Shown: piece after piece, positions 13,239 through 22,521 of the stretch
Layout of the letters: every line of letters starts with the position of its first letter
How positions within the stretch are numbered: the stretch's first letter is position 1
Assembly (NCBI GenBank): GCA_024697655.1
Contig: JAILFI010000045.1
Location: 1 to 25,001 of the forward strand
Length of the DNA: 25,001 nt
Reading direction: 5' to 3'
DNA from: Clostridiales bacterium
GTDB taxonomy: Bacteria > Bacillota_A > Clostridia > Peptostreptococcales > Anaerovoracaceae
The notes under the pieces: generated by a model
Seen by the model: only the letters and a program-made list of their open reading frames with translations
Database searches by the model: none
What the model was told of the DNA's origin: nothing
Position numbers and translations under genes: made by a program

Positions 13239-15151
13239 CACATCGCTCCTTCAGCGAAATCGACGGACTGTTCGTAAACCGTCTCATTATCGAAGATGAC
13301 AACGATCTTGCCCTGTCCTGTGCCGGTGATCTCCACCGATATGCCTTCATCGACTTTCGCGCACTGCTGGTTGGTGATGACGTTGCGGGTACCGTTGTCA
13401 TCGGTCACCGTCACCGTCATGTAGAAGACCTCTTCCTTGGCCGCTGAGAAATCAACGTAGTAGTTGATCGTCGACGAAGCACCGGTGCTGACGACGACGC
13501 TGACGGATGTTCCTTCGTCGATCTTGTTGCCGCCCGCGTACTGCTGGTCGATGATCTGCCCTTTCGGATAGGTCTTGCTGATCTGGTACTCGACAGAACC
13601 GAGATACAGACCGTTGTTTTCAAGCTTGGAACGGGCCTCGTCTTCTGTCAGACCGCGCAAATCCGGTACGGTGACCTGCCGTTTGCCCTGCCCGTTACTG
13701 ATCACCAGTGAGATCTCGGACCCCGGCGAAGCCTTGCTGCCTGCTTCCGGCGTCTGGCTCAGGACCTGGCCGGCCGGCTGCGTGCTGGTCTCCTCCGTGG
13801 ATCCCGCATACACGAACCCCGCTTCTTCGATCGCCGCGACCGCTTCTTTTTCATCCATCCCGATCAGATACGGCACCTCACCTTCCGAAGCACCGATCGA
13901 AAGATCGACCGTGACCGTTGTTCCCTCCTTGACCTTGGTATGTTCCCGCGGGTCCTGGGCGACGATCAGCCCGGCTTCGTAATCATCGCTGAAGACTTTG
14001 TCCCCTTTCTGGATCTTCAGCCCTCTGTCTTTGAGCTGCTCTTCCGCCTGCTCATACGTCATCCCGTGCAGGTCGGGAACTTCGATCTCCTTCTTGGAGA
14101 ACTTGCCTGTGGCAAGCCCGATGACCATGATCAGCACCAGCAGCGCAACGCCTGCGCCGATCATGATGAGCGCCCGTTTTTTCTTCGTCTTGTCGTTGCC
14201 TTTGCCGCCGCCCTGGCTGCCGCGCGGGTCATCCGGCAGAAGCCCCGCCGCAACGAGTTCGTCCCGGCTGCCGGCAACGATGGTATCTCCGTTGTGGTAT
14301 TTCGGCCGGTGGTTGAGATCAAAACTGCTCAGAAGATCGACCTCATCCAGCGCTTTGATCAGTTCTTCCGCTGTCTGATAGCGGTTGATCTGGATCTTGT
14401 CGGTCGCTTTCATAACGATCTTCTCAAGCGCCGGCGGGATGCCGTCCACGATCTTCGAGGGCGGTATGATCGGGTCGTTGATATGCATCAGCGCGATCGA
14501 TACCGGATTGTCACCGTCGAACGGAACATCCCCCGTGAGCATCTCATACATGACAATGCCGAGCGAATACAGATCCGAACGCTCATCCACATAGCCGCCT
14601 CTGGCCTGCTCCGGCGAGAAATAGTGGACCGAGCCGATGATCGTCTCCTCCGTGTTCTCCACGATCGTGTTGACGCTGACCGCCTTCGCGATGCCGAAGT
14701 CCGCGATCTTCGCGACGCCGTCTTCGTTGACAAGGATGTTGTGCGGCTTGACGTCGCGGTGGATGATCCCCGCCTTGTGCGCCGCTGCGAGACCGCTCGC
14801 GATCTGTCTCGACAGATCCATCACACGCCGGTAATCCAGCGGGCCTTCCTCCTTGATGATGTCGCTCAGGGCTTTGCCCTTCACCAGTTCCATAACGATG
14901 TAGTTGATGTTGCCCTCTTTGCCGACATCATATACACCGACGATGTTCGCGTGGGTCAGCCGCGCAGCTGCATGCGATTCTTTGCGGAAGTTCTCGATAA
15001 ACTTCTCATCCCCGGTGAACTGGGGCTTGAGGATCTTGACTGCGACATGCCGGCTCAGCAATTTATCCATCGCACGGTAGACAACGGCCATGCCGCCGTC
15101 TCCGATCTTTTCCAGTAATTCATACCGGCCCGCAAGGACTTTACTGCTCAT
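13238..15151 (-). CDS. prkC: PASTA-domain Ser/Thr protein kinase (PrkC/StkP type)
   Basis: Membrane kinase of 637 residues. The kinase domain (about 10-270) has Gly-loop IGDGGMAVVY (16-25), the ATP lysine at 39 (AVKIL), catalytic HRDVKPHN (131-138), DFG (151-153) and GSVHYFSPEQ. A Gly/Lys-rich linker leads to one membrane segment (327-348). Outside are three PASTA repeats at about 354-421, 423-487 and 491-558, which in this family bind muropeptides or lipid II, and an extra C-terminal beta-rich segment (560-637) that is not a PASTA repeat. The ATG lies 11 bases inside the end of the phosphatase gene with GGGAGGAAG before it, so expression is coupled. It is expected to control wall synthesis, division or dormancy exit. 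Confidence 0.97.
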   Translation of the reverse strand: MSSKVLAGRYELLEKIGDGGMAVVYRAMDKLLSRHVAVKILKPQFTGDEKFIENFRKESHAAARLTHANIVGVYDVGKEGNINYIVMELVKGKALSDIIKEEGPLDYRRVMDLSRQIASGLAAAHKAGIIHRDVKPHNILVNEDGVAKIADFGIAKAVSVNTIVENTEETIIGSVHYFSPEQARGGYVDERSDLYSLGIVMYEMLTGDVPFDGDNPVSIALMHINDPIIPPSKIVDGIPPALEKIVMKATDKIQINRYQTAEELIKALDEVDLLSSFDLNHRPKYHNGDTIVAGSRDELVAAGLLPDDPRGSQGGGKGNDKTKKKRALIMIGAGVALLVLIMVIGLATGKFSKKEIEVPDLHGMTYEQAEEQLKDRGLKIQKGDKVFSDDYEAGLIVAQDPREHTKVKEGTTVTVDLSIGASEGEVPYLIGMDEKEAVAAIEEAGFVYAGSTEETSTQPAGQVLSQTPEAGSKASPGSEISLVISNGQGKRQVTVPDLRGLTEDEARSKLENNGLYLGSVEYQISKTYPKGQIIDQQYAGGNKIDEGTSVSVVVSTGASSTINYYVDFSAAKEEVFYMTVTVTDDNGTRNVITNQQCAKVDEGISVEITGTGQGKIVVIFDNETVYEQSVDFAEGAM

Positions 15152-15890
15152 TCTGACTTCCTCCCTGGACCTTCACAGTGATCGCGGTGATGTTGTCCCT
15201 GCCGCCATTTTCATTGGCACGGTCTACCAGCCGCTCCGTTAACATCTGCATATCTTCATCATCCTGCAGGATCTCGATCATTTCTTCTCTGGAGAGTTCT
15301 CCGTACAGCCCGTCTGTGCAGAGCAGCAGGATATCCCCCTCCCGTATCTCCACATCGTACTGGTCGCCTTCCACGGTCAGTTCCGCGCCGATCGCCTTGG
15401 TGATCACGTGGCCCCGCTTGTGGTGGCGTGCCTCCTCTTCTGTCAGAACGCCCATGCGGATCAGCGCATTGACGTAGGAATGGTCTTCCGTGATCTGCAG
15501 CAACTGGCCGTCCGCATAGAGATACGCCCGGCTGTCTCCCACATTGGCAAAGAACGCTTTGTCCTCCCGCACGTGGCACAGGACCAGCGTTGTGGCCATT
15601 CCTCTGTTTTCCGGCTGCTCTCTGCCCGCTTCGACCACGCTTTCGTTGGCCCTGGCAAGGCAGGCGTCGAACAGGTCTCCGATGTCCCTTTCATTGACGC
15701 CGGCCAGATGGTTGATGCTCATAAAATCCCGGCAGGTGTCCACCGCTGTCTTGCTGGCGATCTCGCCGGCATTGTTGCCGCCGACACCGTCCGCGATGAT
15801 GAACAGCCGCTCTTCCGCAACGATGGCGCAGGCGTCTTCGTTGAGGCTGCGTTTTCTGCCTTTGTCGCTTTTGTAACCGACTCTTAACAT
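15141..15890 (-). CDS. prpC: PP2C-type Ser/Thr protein phosphatase (Stp/PrpC)
   Basis: Metal-dependent phosphatase of 249 residues that reverses PrkC phosphorylation. The PPM signatures are present: NED (17-19), IIADGVGG with the metal-binding Asp34, FANVGDSRAYL, TKAIG, LLCTDGLYGELS and GGRDNITAI. The length is normal for the bacterial class. CCGGAGGAACT precedes the ATG. The end overlaps the start of prkC by 11 bases; rsmB lies 33 bases upstream. This rsmB-stp-prkC-rsgA order is conserved across Bacillota. Confidence 0.97.
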   Translation of the reverse strand: MLRVGYKSDKGRKRSLNEDACAIVAEERLFIIADGVGGNNAGEIASKTAVDTCRDFMSINHLAGVNERDIGDLFDACLARANESVVEAGREQPENRGMATTLVLCHVREDKAFFANVGDSRAYLYADGQLLQITEDHSYVNALIRMGVLTEEEARHHKRGHVITKAIGAELTVEGDQYDVEIREGDILLLCTDGLYGELSREEMIEILQDDEDMQMLTERLVDRANENGGRDNITAITVKVQGGSQNEQ

Positions 15891-15923
15891 AGTTCCTCCG
15901 GTCGGCCGGACCCAAATCCGGCT

Positions 15924-17225
15924 TTACTGATTGGTGATGGAATCGCTCTTCCGCATCTTGCAGATGAAGAATCCGTCTGTTCCGTTCACATGCGGCAGCA
16001 GCTGCTTCGTCTCCTCGACCATGAAGTTCGGATGGCTCCTGAGGAAGGAACTGACGACCTCTTCATTCTCGCGGGGATTGATCGTGCATGTGCTGTAAAC
16101 CAGCACGCCGCCCGCATTGACATATTTGGAAGCAGCTTCGAGGATCGCCTGCTGCTTCTGCGGCAGCATAGCCATTTCTTCGTTATAACTCTTGTATTTG
16201 ATCTCCGGCTTGCGGCGTACGACACCCAGACCGGAACACGGCGCATCGACGAGCACCCTGTCGGCCTTCCCGACCAGAGAAGAATCCACACGCGTCGAAT
16301 CCCAGGTCCTCGTCTCGACGATCCTCACGCCGAGCCGCGCTGCTTCGTGTTCGATCAGCGCGATCTTCCGCTTGTAAATATCCTGGGCAACGATGCGGCC
16401 GCGGTTGTTCATGCGTTCCGCGATCGCCATGGTCTTGCCGCCCGGGGCAGCGCAGACATCAACAACTGTATTGCCCTGCTGCGGATCCAGGACCTCCGCG
16501 ACCATCTGCGACGCTTCATCCTGCACGGAGAACAGCCCGTTCGCGTACAGGTCGCTTTCGAGAAGACCGCTGCCCTTGATATGGAGCGCATTGGCGCTGT
16601 AACGCCCTTCCGTGACAGTATAGCCGCGTTCCTCCAGGACCTGGATCAGATCCTTCTTCATGATCTTCAGCCAGTTCAGACGGATCGTGAACGGTGGTGC
16701 TTCATCCCCGGAAGAGAGAAGCGATTCGACGAAGGACGGATCATCATACTCGTCCAGCCAGAGACGGACGATCCACGGCGCATAGGAGTACTTCACCGAC
16801 AGATACGCAACGAGATCCTCGTCCCTGTCCGGCAGGGTGAGCGAGTCTTTTTTCTTCAGGTAGCCCCGCAGCACACCATTGATGAATCCGCCGCGCCCCC
16901 GCGCATACCGCTTAGCCAGAGAAACACTTTCGTTGACGGCCGCATAATCCGGTACGCTGTCCATATACGCCAGTTGATACAAGCCCATCCGCAGGATGGT
17001 CAGGTCCTGGTGTCTGACGCTTTTGATCCCTTTTTCGATCAGCTGATCGAGGTAGTGATCAAGAAGCATCTTGTTCTCCAGCACACCGTAGACCAGTTCG
17101 CGCACAAAAGCGGGGTCGTCCGGTTTATTGATGAGGATATGGTGGTTGAGAGCGAGATTGGAATAAGCCTTTTTCGTCTCCATATCCAGCAGTGTATGAT
17201 AGGCTGTTTTTCTGTTTGCGTCCAT
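15924..17225 (-). CDS. rsmB: 16S rRNA (cytosine967-C5)-methyltransferase
   Basis: Protein of 433 residues with an N-terminal NusB-like RNA-binding domain (about 1-135) and a C-terminal RsmB/NOP2 methyltransferase. The S-adenosylmethionine motif is DVCAAPGGK (256-264). The two cysteines of the mechanism are visible in DAPCSGLG (Cys330) and YSTCT (Cys380). Length is normal. It begins one base after the metallopeptidase stop, with AGGAGA as ribosome binding site, and precedes the phosphatase gene. Confidence 0.96.
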   Translation of the reverse strand: MDANRKTAYHTLLDMETKKAYSNLALNHHILINKPDDPAFVRELVYGVLENKMLLDHYLDQLIEKGIKSVRHQDLTILRMGLYQLAYMDSVPDYAAVNESVSLAKRYARGRGGFINGVLRGYLKKKDSLTLPDRDEDLVAYLSVKYSYAPWIVRLWLDEYDDPSFVESLLSSGDEAPPFTIRLNWLKIMKKDLIQVLEERGYTVTEGRYSANALHIKGSGLLESDLYANGLFSVQDEASQMVAEVLDPQQGNTVVDVCAAPGGKTMAIAERMNNRGRIVAQDIYKRKIALIEHEAARLGVRIVETRTWDSTRVDSSLVGKADRVLVDAPCSGLGVVRRKPEIKYKSYNEEMAMLPQKQQAILEAASKYVNAGGVLVYSTCTINPRENEEVVSSFLRSHPNFMVEETKQLLPHVNGTDGFFICKMRKSDSITNQ

Positions 17226-17226
17226 G

Positions 17227-17931
17227 TTATCTCCTGTCGCCCCGGATCAGCAGGATCCGGATCAGTTGCAGCAGCGAAGTGGCAAGCGCCGCCACATAAG
17301 TCATCGCCGCCGCTGTCAGCATTTTTCTTGCCCCGGGGACTTCCTCCTCGAGGATGAGTCCGGTGGCTTCGAGTTCCCGTACGGCGCGCCTGCTGGCATC
17401 CAGTTCGACCGGCAATGTCACGCCGTGGAACAGGACGACCGCCGCAAAGGCGATCACACCGATGTTGAAAAGAAGGTTGCCGGAGTCGTAACTGCCGGCT
17501 GCGATCAGCATGACGCCGATCAGAAGGAGCGGCCAGCTGGCCATGGAGACCACACTGACAGGCCGCGCCAGCGCATTGCGGAATGCGAGCGGCGCGTAAT
17601 TGGTACCGTACTGCATCGCGTGTCCGGTCTCATGCGCGGCAACGCTGACCGAAGCGATGCTCGTGCCGTCATGGATATCGGAAGACAGCCTGATCACCTG
17701 GTTTTTCGGATCGAAGTGATCGGACAGCACACCCTGTACGCGTTCGATCCGGATGTGAGACAGACCGTTCCTGTCCAGAAGATACCGGGCCGCCTCGGCA
17801 CCTGTGATCTGCCGGCGTGTCGGCAGCTGCCGGTACCTCGCGTAAGAGGTCTTCAGTTTTCCCTGCGCCCACATCGTGAACAGGATCGCCGGGATCAGCA
17901 CAAGGTATGTGGGATCGTAGAAACCGTACAT
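17227..17931 (-). CDS. YugP-family membrane zinc metallopeptidase
   Basis: Membrane protein of 234 residues (Zn_peptidase_2 family). One membrane segment is near residues 6-21; the zinc-binding motif HETGH is at 100-104 within a cytosol- or membrane-facing segment; two further hydrophobic segments lie at about 122-146 and 151-172 and another at 208-228. LPVELDAS (about 173-180) probably gives the third zinc ligand, Glu176. Substrates are unknown. The ATG at 17931 is preferred to an in-frame GTG two codons earlier, because GGGGGTGA then serves as ribosome binding site. Its place between fmt and rsmB is conserved in Clostridia, suggesting co-expression rather than a shared pathway. Confidence 0.9.
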   Translation of the reverse strand: MYGFYDPTYLVLIPAILFTMWAQGKLKTSYARYRQLPTRRQITGAEAARYLLDRNGLSHIRIERVQGVLSDHFDPKNQVIRLSSDIHDGTSIASVSVAAHETGHAMQYGTNYAPLAFRNALARPVSVVSMASWPLLLIGVMLIAAGSYDSGNLLFNIGVIAFAAVVLFHGVTLPVELDASRRAVRELEATGLILEEEVPGARKMLTAAAMTYVAALATSLLQLIRILLIRGDRR

Positions 17932-17971
17932 ATTCACCCCCGCATTACAAACAAATGCTTATCAAGTTATT

Positions 17972-18904
17972 TTATCCTAAAACCGTACCATTTTCAATGG
18001 AATGCCCCTTCAAATACGCATCCGCCGCCATGCGTTTCTTTCCGGGTGCCTGTACTTCTGTCGCAAGAAGCGCGTCTTCCGCGCAGGCGATCAGGATCCC
18101 TTCCGCGTCCGCCCGCAGGACCGTGCCCGGCACGGCGCCGTGTGCGCCGCGTACGACCGCAGCTTTCCAGATCTTGAACGGCTGTCCGTCCAGATAGGTG
18201 AACGTCCCCGGCCAGGGATAAAGACCGCGGACCCGGCGTTCGAGTTCAGCAGCGGAGCGGGAAAAATCAAGCAATCCATCCTGCTTGGTGATCATCGGCG
18301 CATACGTTGCCAGCGCATCGTTCTGCGCTGCCGGCTGCAGCGATTCACCGGCTTCGATCCGCGCGAGGACTTCGGCGATCAGTACCGCCCCTTTTTCCGC
18401 AAGGATCTCAAAGAGTTCCTCCGCGTTGCAGCGGTCGGCCGGCACAGCCGTCTCTGCCAGCACGGCACCTGTATCCATGCCCTCATCCATCTGCATGACG
18501 GCGACACCGCCCTTTTCATCGCCTGCCAGAATGGTCCACTGGATCGGTGCGGCGCCGCGGTGGCGCGGCAGCAGCGAACCATGTACATTCAGACAGCCGT
18601 ACCGCGGGATCTCAAGGATCTCTTTCGGCAGGATCTTGCCGTACGCGATCACGACGATGGCGTCCGGCGCGATCTGCCGCAGCTGCTCGAACAGTACCGT
18701 GTTCCCTTTGACCTTGCCGGGCTGCACGACCGGCAGCCCCAGCGCCAGTGCCTTCTCCTTGACAGGGGAAGCCTGGACCTTGTTGCCACGGCCTTTCATC
18801 GCATCCGGCTTGGTCACGACGAGCGCGATCTCATGACCGTCTGCCGCCAGCCTTTCCAGTGCAGGGACCGCAAAATCCGGTGTGCCCATAAAAACGATCT
18901 TCAT
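17972..18904 (-). CDS. fmt: Methionyl-tRNA formyltransferase
   Basis: Enzyme of 310 residues that formylates initiator Met-tRNA using 10-formyltetrahydrofolate. The N-terminal Rossmann-type start is MKIVFMGTPDFAVPALERL; the catalytic centre is in the NVHGSLLPRHRGAAPIQW block (Asn-His) and MQMDEGMDTGAVL supplies the aspartate; the C-terminal tRNA-binding barrel follows from about residue 210. Length is normal. It begins 17 bases after def, with which it forms the start-up/removal pair for formyl groups. Confidence 0.97.
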   Translation of the reverse strand: MKIVFMGTPDFAVPALERLAADGHEIALVVTKPDAMKGRGNKVQASPVKEKALALGLPVVQPGKVKGNTVLFEQLRQIAPDAIVVIAYGKILPKEILEIPRYGCLNVHGSLLPRHRGAAPIQWTILAGDEKGGVAVMQMDEGMDTGAVLAETAVPADRCNAEELFEILAEKGAVLIAEVLARIEAGESLQPAAQNDALATYAPMITKQDGLLDFSRSAAELERRVRGLYPWPGTFTYLDGQPFKIWKAAVVRGAHGAVPGTVLRADAEGILIACAEDALLATEVQAPGKKRMAADAYLKGHSIENGTVLG

Positions 18905-18921
18905 CGGCAGTTCTCCCGTTC

Positions 18922-19416
18922 TTATTCTTCCGTATCTTCTGCGCCATCCTCATCCTGCAATTCAGGCTTATGGATATCCGTCGCTTTGCTTGTGTAAAGG
19001 ATCCCCTGCAGGTGATCCATCTCATGGCTGGCTGCAACAGCGTCAAACCCTTCGAAAACATATTCTTCAAGGCCGCCTCTGCGGTTCTGCGAACGGACCT
19101 TGATCTTCATCGGGCGCTTCACACAGCCGATATAACCGGGCACGCTGAGGCACCCCTCATATCCTTCCTGTTCTCCCTCCTGCTCGATGATGACAGGGTT
19201 GATGAGTTCCGTGACATACCCGGGTTCCGGCTCGATGACACAGACCTGACGCAGTACGCCGACCTGCGGAGCGGCGATGCCGACCCCTTCCGCGTCGCGC
19301 ATGGTCTCGATCATATCATCCAGCAGTTCCGCGAGCCGGCCGTCGAATTTCACGACCTCTCTGCACTTTTTAGTAAGGATCTCGTCCCCTTCCACGACGA
19401 TATTGCGTAATGCCAT
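18922..19416 (-). CDS. def: Peptide deformylase
   Basis: Metalloenzyme of 164 residues that removes the formyl group from new proteins. The three motifs are complete: GVGIAAPQVG (44-53), EGCLS with metal ligand Cys89 (87-91), and HEMDH (131-135) with His131, Glu132 and His135. The C-terminal ~20 residues are acidic and probably flexible. It is of the short, type-1-like class by length. GGAGG lies inside the end of priA, and the ATG follows the priA stop by one base, so the two are tightly coupled. Confidence 0.97.
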   Translation of the reverse strand: MALRNIVVEGDEILTKKCREVVKFDGRLAELLDDMIETMRDAEGVGIAAPQVGVLRQVCVIEPEPGYVTELINPVIIEQEGEQEGYEGCLSVPGYIGCVKRPMKIKVRSQNRRGGLEEYVFEGFDAVAASHEMDHLQGILYTSKATDIHKPELQDEDGAEDTEE

Positions 19417-19417
19417 A

Positions 19418-21430
19418 TTAAGACCTCCATAAACTGTAGGGATTGACGTCCGCTACGATGCTGTATGCTTTTCTTTCCTGTCTGTCCCGCTCGCGCAGAG
19501 CCATCAGGCGTTTTCTGTACTGATTGGTTTCCTCCGGCAGACTGCGGATCAGAAGATACTCTCTGTATTCCGTCACCGCCCGGTCGTATTCCAGCCCGCC
19601 TGCGGGAACGATATCCGCCGCACAGGCGCCCATCCGGATGAGATCATCGCGCCAGGTGCGCACAGCCTGCTGCAGCGCCTTCCGGTCTTTACCGCCGAAG
19701 ACGACCTGGATGATGTCCGTGAACGGCGGATAGCCGTACTGCCTGCGCCGCTCCAGTTCTTTTTCAAAGAATGCTTCGTAATCCTGTGCGGCTGCTGCCT
19801 GCACCGCATAGTGTCCGGGGGTGTAGGTCTGGATGATGACCTGCCCCTGCTCATCGCCGCGCCCCGCTCGCCCCGCCGCCTGCGTGACGAGCTGAAATGC
19901 CCGCTCCGGCGCCCGGTAATCCGGGATATTAAGGAGCACGTCGCAGGAGATGATCCCGACCAGCCCCACATTGCGGTAGTCCAGTCCCTTGGCGACTACC
20001 TGCGTGCCTACAAGGATCCGGATCTGTCCCTGCGCGAACGCGTCGAGCGTTTTTTCAAGCGTCCCTTTGCGTTTCATCGCGTCGAGATCCAGTCTCGCGG
20101 CGGGCGCGTCCGGGAACAGCTGCCCGATCGTTTCGACGACTCTTTCCGTCCCGGTGCCGAACCCCTTGATGTACGTGCTGCCGCAGGAAGGGCAGCGCGC
20201 AGGGAGCGGTTCTCTGTGGTCGCAGTAGTGACAGACGAGCTGTCCGTCCCCCTTGTGGTACGTGAGGGAGATCCCGCACTTGGGACACTCCATCACATGA
20301 CCGCACGCGCGGCACGAGACGAACGTCTGATACCCGCGGCGGTTCATGAACAGGATCACCTGCTGCCCTTTGGAGAGCGTTTCCTCCATCGCCGTGTGAA
20401 GACGCCGGCTGATGACGGACGTATTGCCCGCCGCCAGTTCCGGCCGCATGTCCACGATCTCCATGCGCGGCAGTTTCACCTTGTTGTATCTTTCTTTTAA
20501 TTCCAGCAGCGTGAAGATCCCGCGGCGGCTTCTCTCATAGGAGAGCACCGACGGTGTCGCGCTGCCCATCACGACGATCCCGCCGGATGGTTTTGTTCGT
20601 TTGATCGCGATCTCGAGTGTGTCATATTTCGGAGACATGTCGGACTTGTACGTACTCTCATGCTCCTCGTCAAGGATCACAATGCCGATGTCACGCAGCG
20701 GTGCGAAGACCGCGGACCTGGCGCCGACAACGATGCGCGCTTCGCCGCGCTGCACGCGCTGCCATTCGTCATACCGTTCCCCGGCGGACAGACGGCTGTG
20801 AAAAACCGCTATATTGTCTCTGCCGAACCGCCCCGCAAAGCGTTCGATGATCTGCTTGGTCAGCGAGATCTCCGGGACCAGCATGACCGCTGTTTTGCCG
20901 CGCTCCGTCACTTTCCGGATCAGCTGCATGTAGACTTCCGTCTTGCCGCTGCCCGTGACGCCTTTGAGCAGGAACAGTTCATGGCGGTCCGCCCCGATGC
21001 TTTGCTCCATTCTGGCGATCACGCGCGCCTGCTCGTCCGTCAGCGCATCGATGGGCTGCGGCTCCGCTGTGATCTTCGCCAGCGGATCGCGTTTTCTGCC
21101 GCGCGCGGATGGTTTGCCGGGCGCAAGGAACAGCTTGACCGCGTCCATATACCGGCACAGATACCGGCTGTGCATCCAGCGCGCCAGTTCCATGCTCTCC
21201 CTGCCAAGAGGCACATCCCCCGTCAGTTCAGCCACATTCTTCAGGCCTTTTACCGGCGCCGGCAGTGTATCCATCACATCGAACACATAAGCGTCCTTCA
21301 GCGCCTTCCCTTTGCCGAACGCGACCCGGACGTGGCTGCCCGGACAGACCTCGTCGAACGCACAGCGGTACGTATACAGATCGTCCGTCAGATGGCTCTT
21401 ATTGTCGATCGTGACATTGACGTACTTCAT
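19418..21430 (-). CDS. priA: Primosomal protein PriA (replication restart helicase)
   Basis: DNA helicase of 670 residues, somewhat shorter than the usual ~730-800, that recognises stalled forks and reloads the replisome. The 3'-end-binding domain is at about 1-105, Walker A GVTGSGKT at 157-164, and DEEH at 254-257. Zinc-binding cysteines are at 373, 376, 382, 385, 400, 403, 413 and 416 (eight in all, the normal set). The helicase C-terminal lobe includes GTQVVAKGLDYRNVGLV and QAAGRAGRG. The deficit lies in a short N-terminal half and does not remove any motif. The ribosome binding site is weak, 30 bases after asnA. Confidence 0.96.
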   Translation of the reverse strand: MKYVNVTIDNKSHLTDDLYTYRCAFDEVCPGSHVRVAFGKGKALKDAYVFDVMDTLPAPVKGLKNVAELTGDVPLGRESMELARWMHSRYLCRYMDAVKLFLAPGKPSARGRKRDPLAKITAEPQPIDALTDEQARVIARMEQSIGADRHELFLLKGVTGSGKTEVYMQLIRKVTERGKTAVMLVPEISLTKQIIERFAGRFGRDNIAVFHSRLSAGERYDEWQRVQRGEARIVVGARSAVFAPLRDIGIVILDEEHESTYKSDMSPKYDTLEIAIKRTKPSGGIVVMGSATPSVLSYERSRRGIFTLLELKERYNKVKLPRMEIVDMRPELAAGNTSVISRRLHTAMEETLSKGQQVILFMNRRGYQTFVSCRACGHVMECPKCGISLTYHKGDGQLVCHYCDHREPLPARCPSCGSTYIKGFGTGTERVVETIGQLFPDAPAARLDLDAMKRKGTLEKTLDAFAQGQIRILVGTQVVAKGLDYRNVGLVGIISCDVLLNIPDYRAPERAFQLVTQAAGRAGRGDEQGQVIIQTYTPGHYAVQAAAAQDYEAFFEKELERRRQYGYPPFTDIIQVVFGGKDRKALQQAVRTWRDDLIRMGACAADIVPAGGLEYDRAVTEYREYLLIRSLPEETNQYRKRLMALRERDRQERKAYSIVADVNPYSLWRS

Positions 21431-21460
21431 CGCGCGCCCGCTCTTCGTCCTTCCCGTTTT

Positions 21461-22471
21461 CTACAGAAGCAGGATCCCCGCTTCTTCGCACTCTTTGATC
21501 ATATCGTCCGGCCAGATGGATGCCTGCACTTCGCCGATGTGGGCCTTGCGCAGGAAGTACATGCACAGACGGCTCTGGCCGATGCCGCCGCCGATGGTGT
21601 ACGGCAGTTCGCAGTTCAGGATCGCTTTGTGGAACGGCAGTTCCATGCGCTCTTCCTGCCCTTCCGCGATCAGCTGGCTGCGCATGCTGTTCTCGTCGAC
21701 ACGGATGCCCATGGACGAGATCTCGAACGCTCTTCCGAGCACGTCGTTCCAAAGAATGATATCGCCGTTGAGTTCCCAGTCGTCGTAATCCGCCGCACGG
21801 CCGTCGTGCTTTTCACCGGATTTCAGGCGGCCGCCGATCTTCTGGATGAAGACCGCCCGCTTTTCTTCGGTGATCGCGTCTTCTCTTTCCTTCGGCGTCT
21901 TGTCCGGATACATATCCTCCAGTTCCTGTGTCGTCACGAAGAAAATCTCATTGGGAAGATCGGTGCGGATCTCCGAATAGTGGCGGTTGACGAAATCATT
22001 GAGGTTCTTAAGAGACAGATAGATGCGCTCGACCGTCGCCTTGAGATATGCCTCTGTACGCTCTTCCTTCTTGATCGCCTTCTCCCAGTCCCACTGGTCG
22101 ACGTAGATCGAATGCAGGTTGTCGAGTTCCTCGTCGCGGCGGATGGCGTTCATATCGGTGTAAATACCGTGCCCCGGACGGATCCCGTAGCGGCCGATCG
22201 CCATGCGCTTCCACTTGGCCAGCGACTGTACAACTTCCGCCTTATGCTCTTCCATATCAAGAATCGTAAAATCAACCGTTCTTTCCACGCCGTTCAGGTT
22301 GTCGTTCAGACCGCTCTCGGGCAGAACGACCAGCGGAGCGCTGACACGGCGCAGGTTCAGGCCGTAAGCGATTTCCTGCTGGAAATAATCCTTGATCTTT
22401 TTGATCGCGCGCTGCGATTCCATGTAATCAAGAATCGGCGAGTAGTCTTCGGGGATGAATACTTTTGACAT
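21461..22471 (-). CDS. asnA: Aspartate--ammonia ligase (AsnA-type asparagine synthetase)
   Basis: Enzyme of 336 residues making asparagine from aspartate and ammonia with ATP, related in fold to class II aminoacyl-tRNA synthetases. Characteristic stretches are VSAPLVVLPESGLNDNLNG near the start, VDFTILDMEEHKAEVVQSL, KWKRMA, LHSIYVDQWDWEKAI, and the C-terminal class-II-like motif TIGGGIGQSRLCMYFL. Full length. AGGAAATCCCC precedes the ATG. It follows queH by 50 bases and precedes priA by 30, with no terminator between. It uses free ammonia rather than glutamine. I see no T-box or other leader control upstream. Confidence 0.97.
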   Translation of the reverse strand: MSKVFIPEDYSPILDYMESQRAIKKIKDYFQQEIAYGLNLRRVSAPLVVLPESGLNDNLNGVERTVDFTILDMEEHKAEVVQSLAKWKRMAIGRYGIRPGHGIYTDMNAIRRDEELDNLHSIYVDQWDWEKAIKKEERTEAYLKATVERIYLSLKNLNDFVNRHYSEIRTDLPNEIFFVTTQELEDMYPDKTPKEREDAITEEKRAVFIQKIGGRLKSGEKHDGRAADYDDWELNGDIILWNDVLGRAFEISSMGIRVDENSMRSQLIAEGQEERMELPFHKAILNCELPYTIGGGIGQSRLCMYFLRKAHIGEVQASIWPDDMIKECEEAGILLL

Positions 22472-22521
22472 GGGGATTTCCTTTCTGTGACTGCCTTCAC
22501 TTTCCTTCTAATTCACAATAA

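Noticed and set aside
20660..22468. 602-codon plus-strand frame opposite priA and asnA
   Set aside because: It spans two well-supported antisense genes and reads as Arg/His/Asp-rich sequence typical of shadow frames.
22472..22521. Possible T-box or other leader control before asnA
   Set aside because: Only 50 bases separate asnA from queH, with no specifier hairpin or T-box sequence visible.
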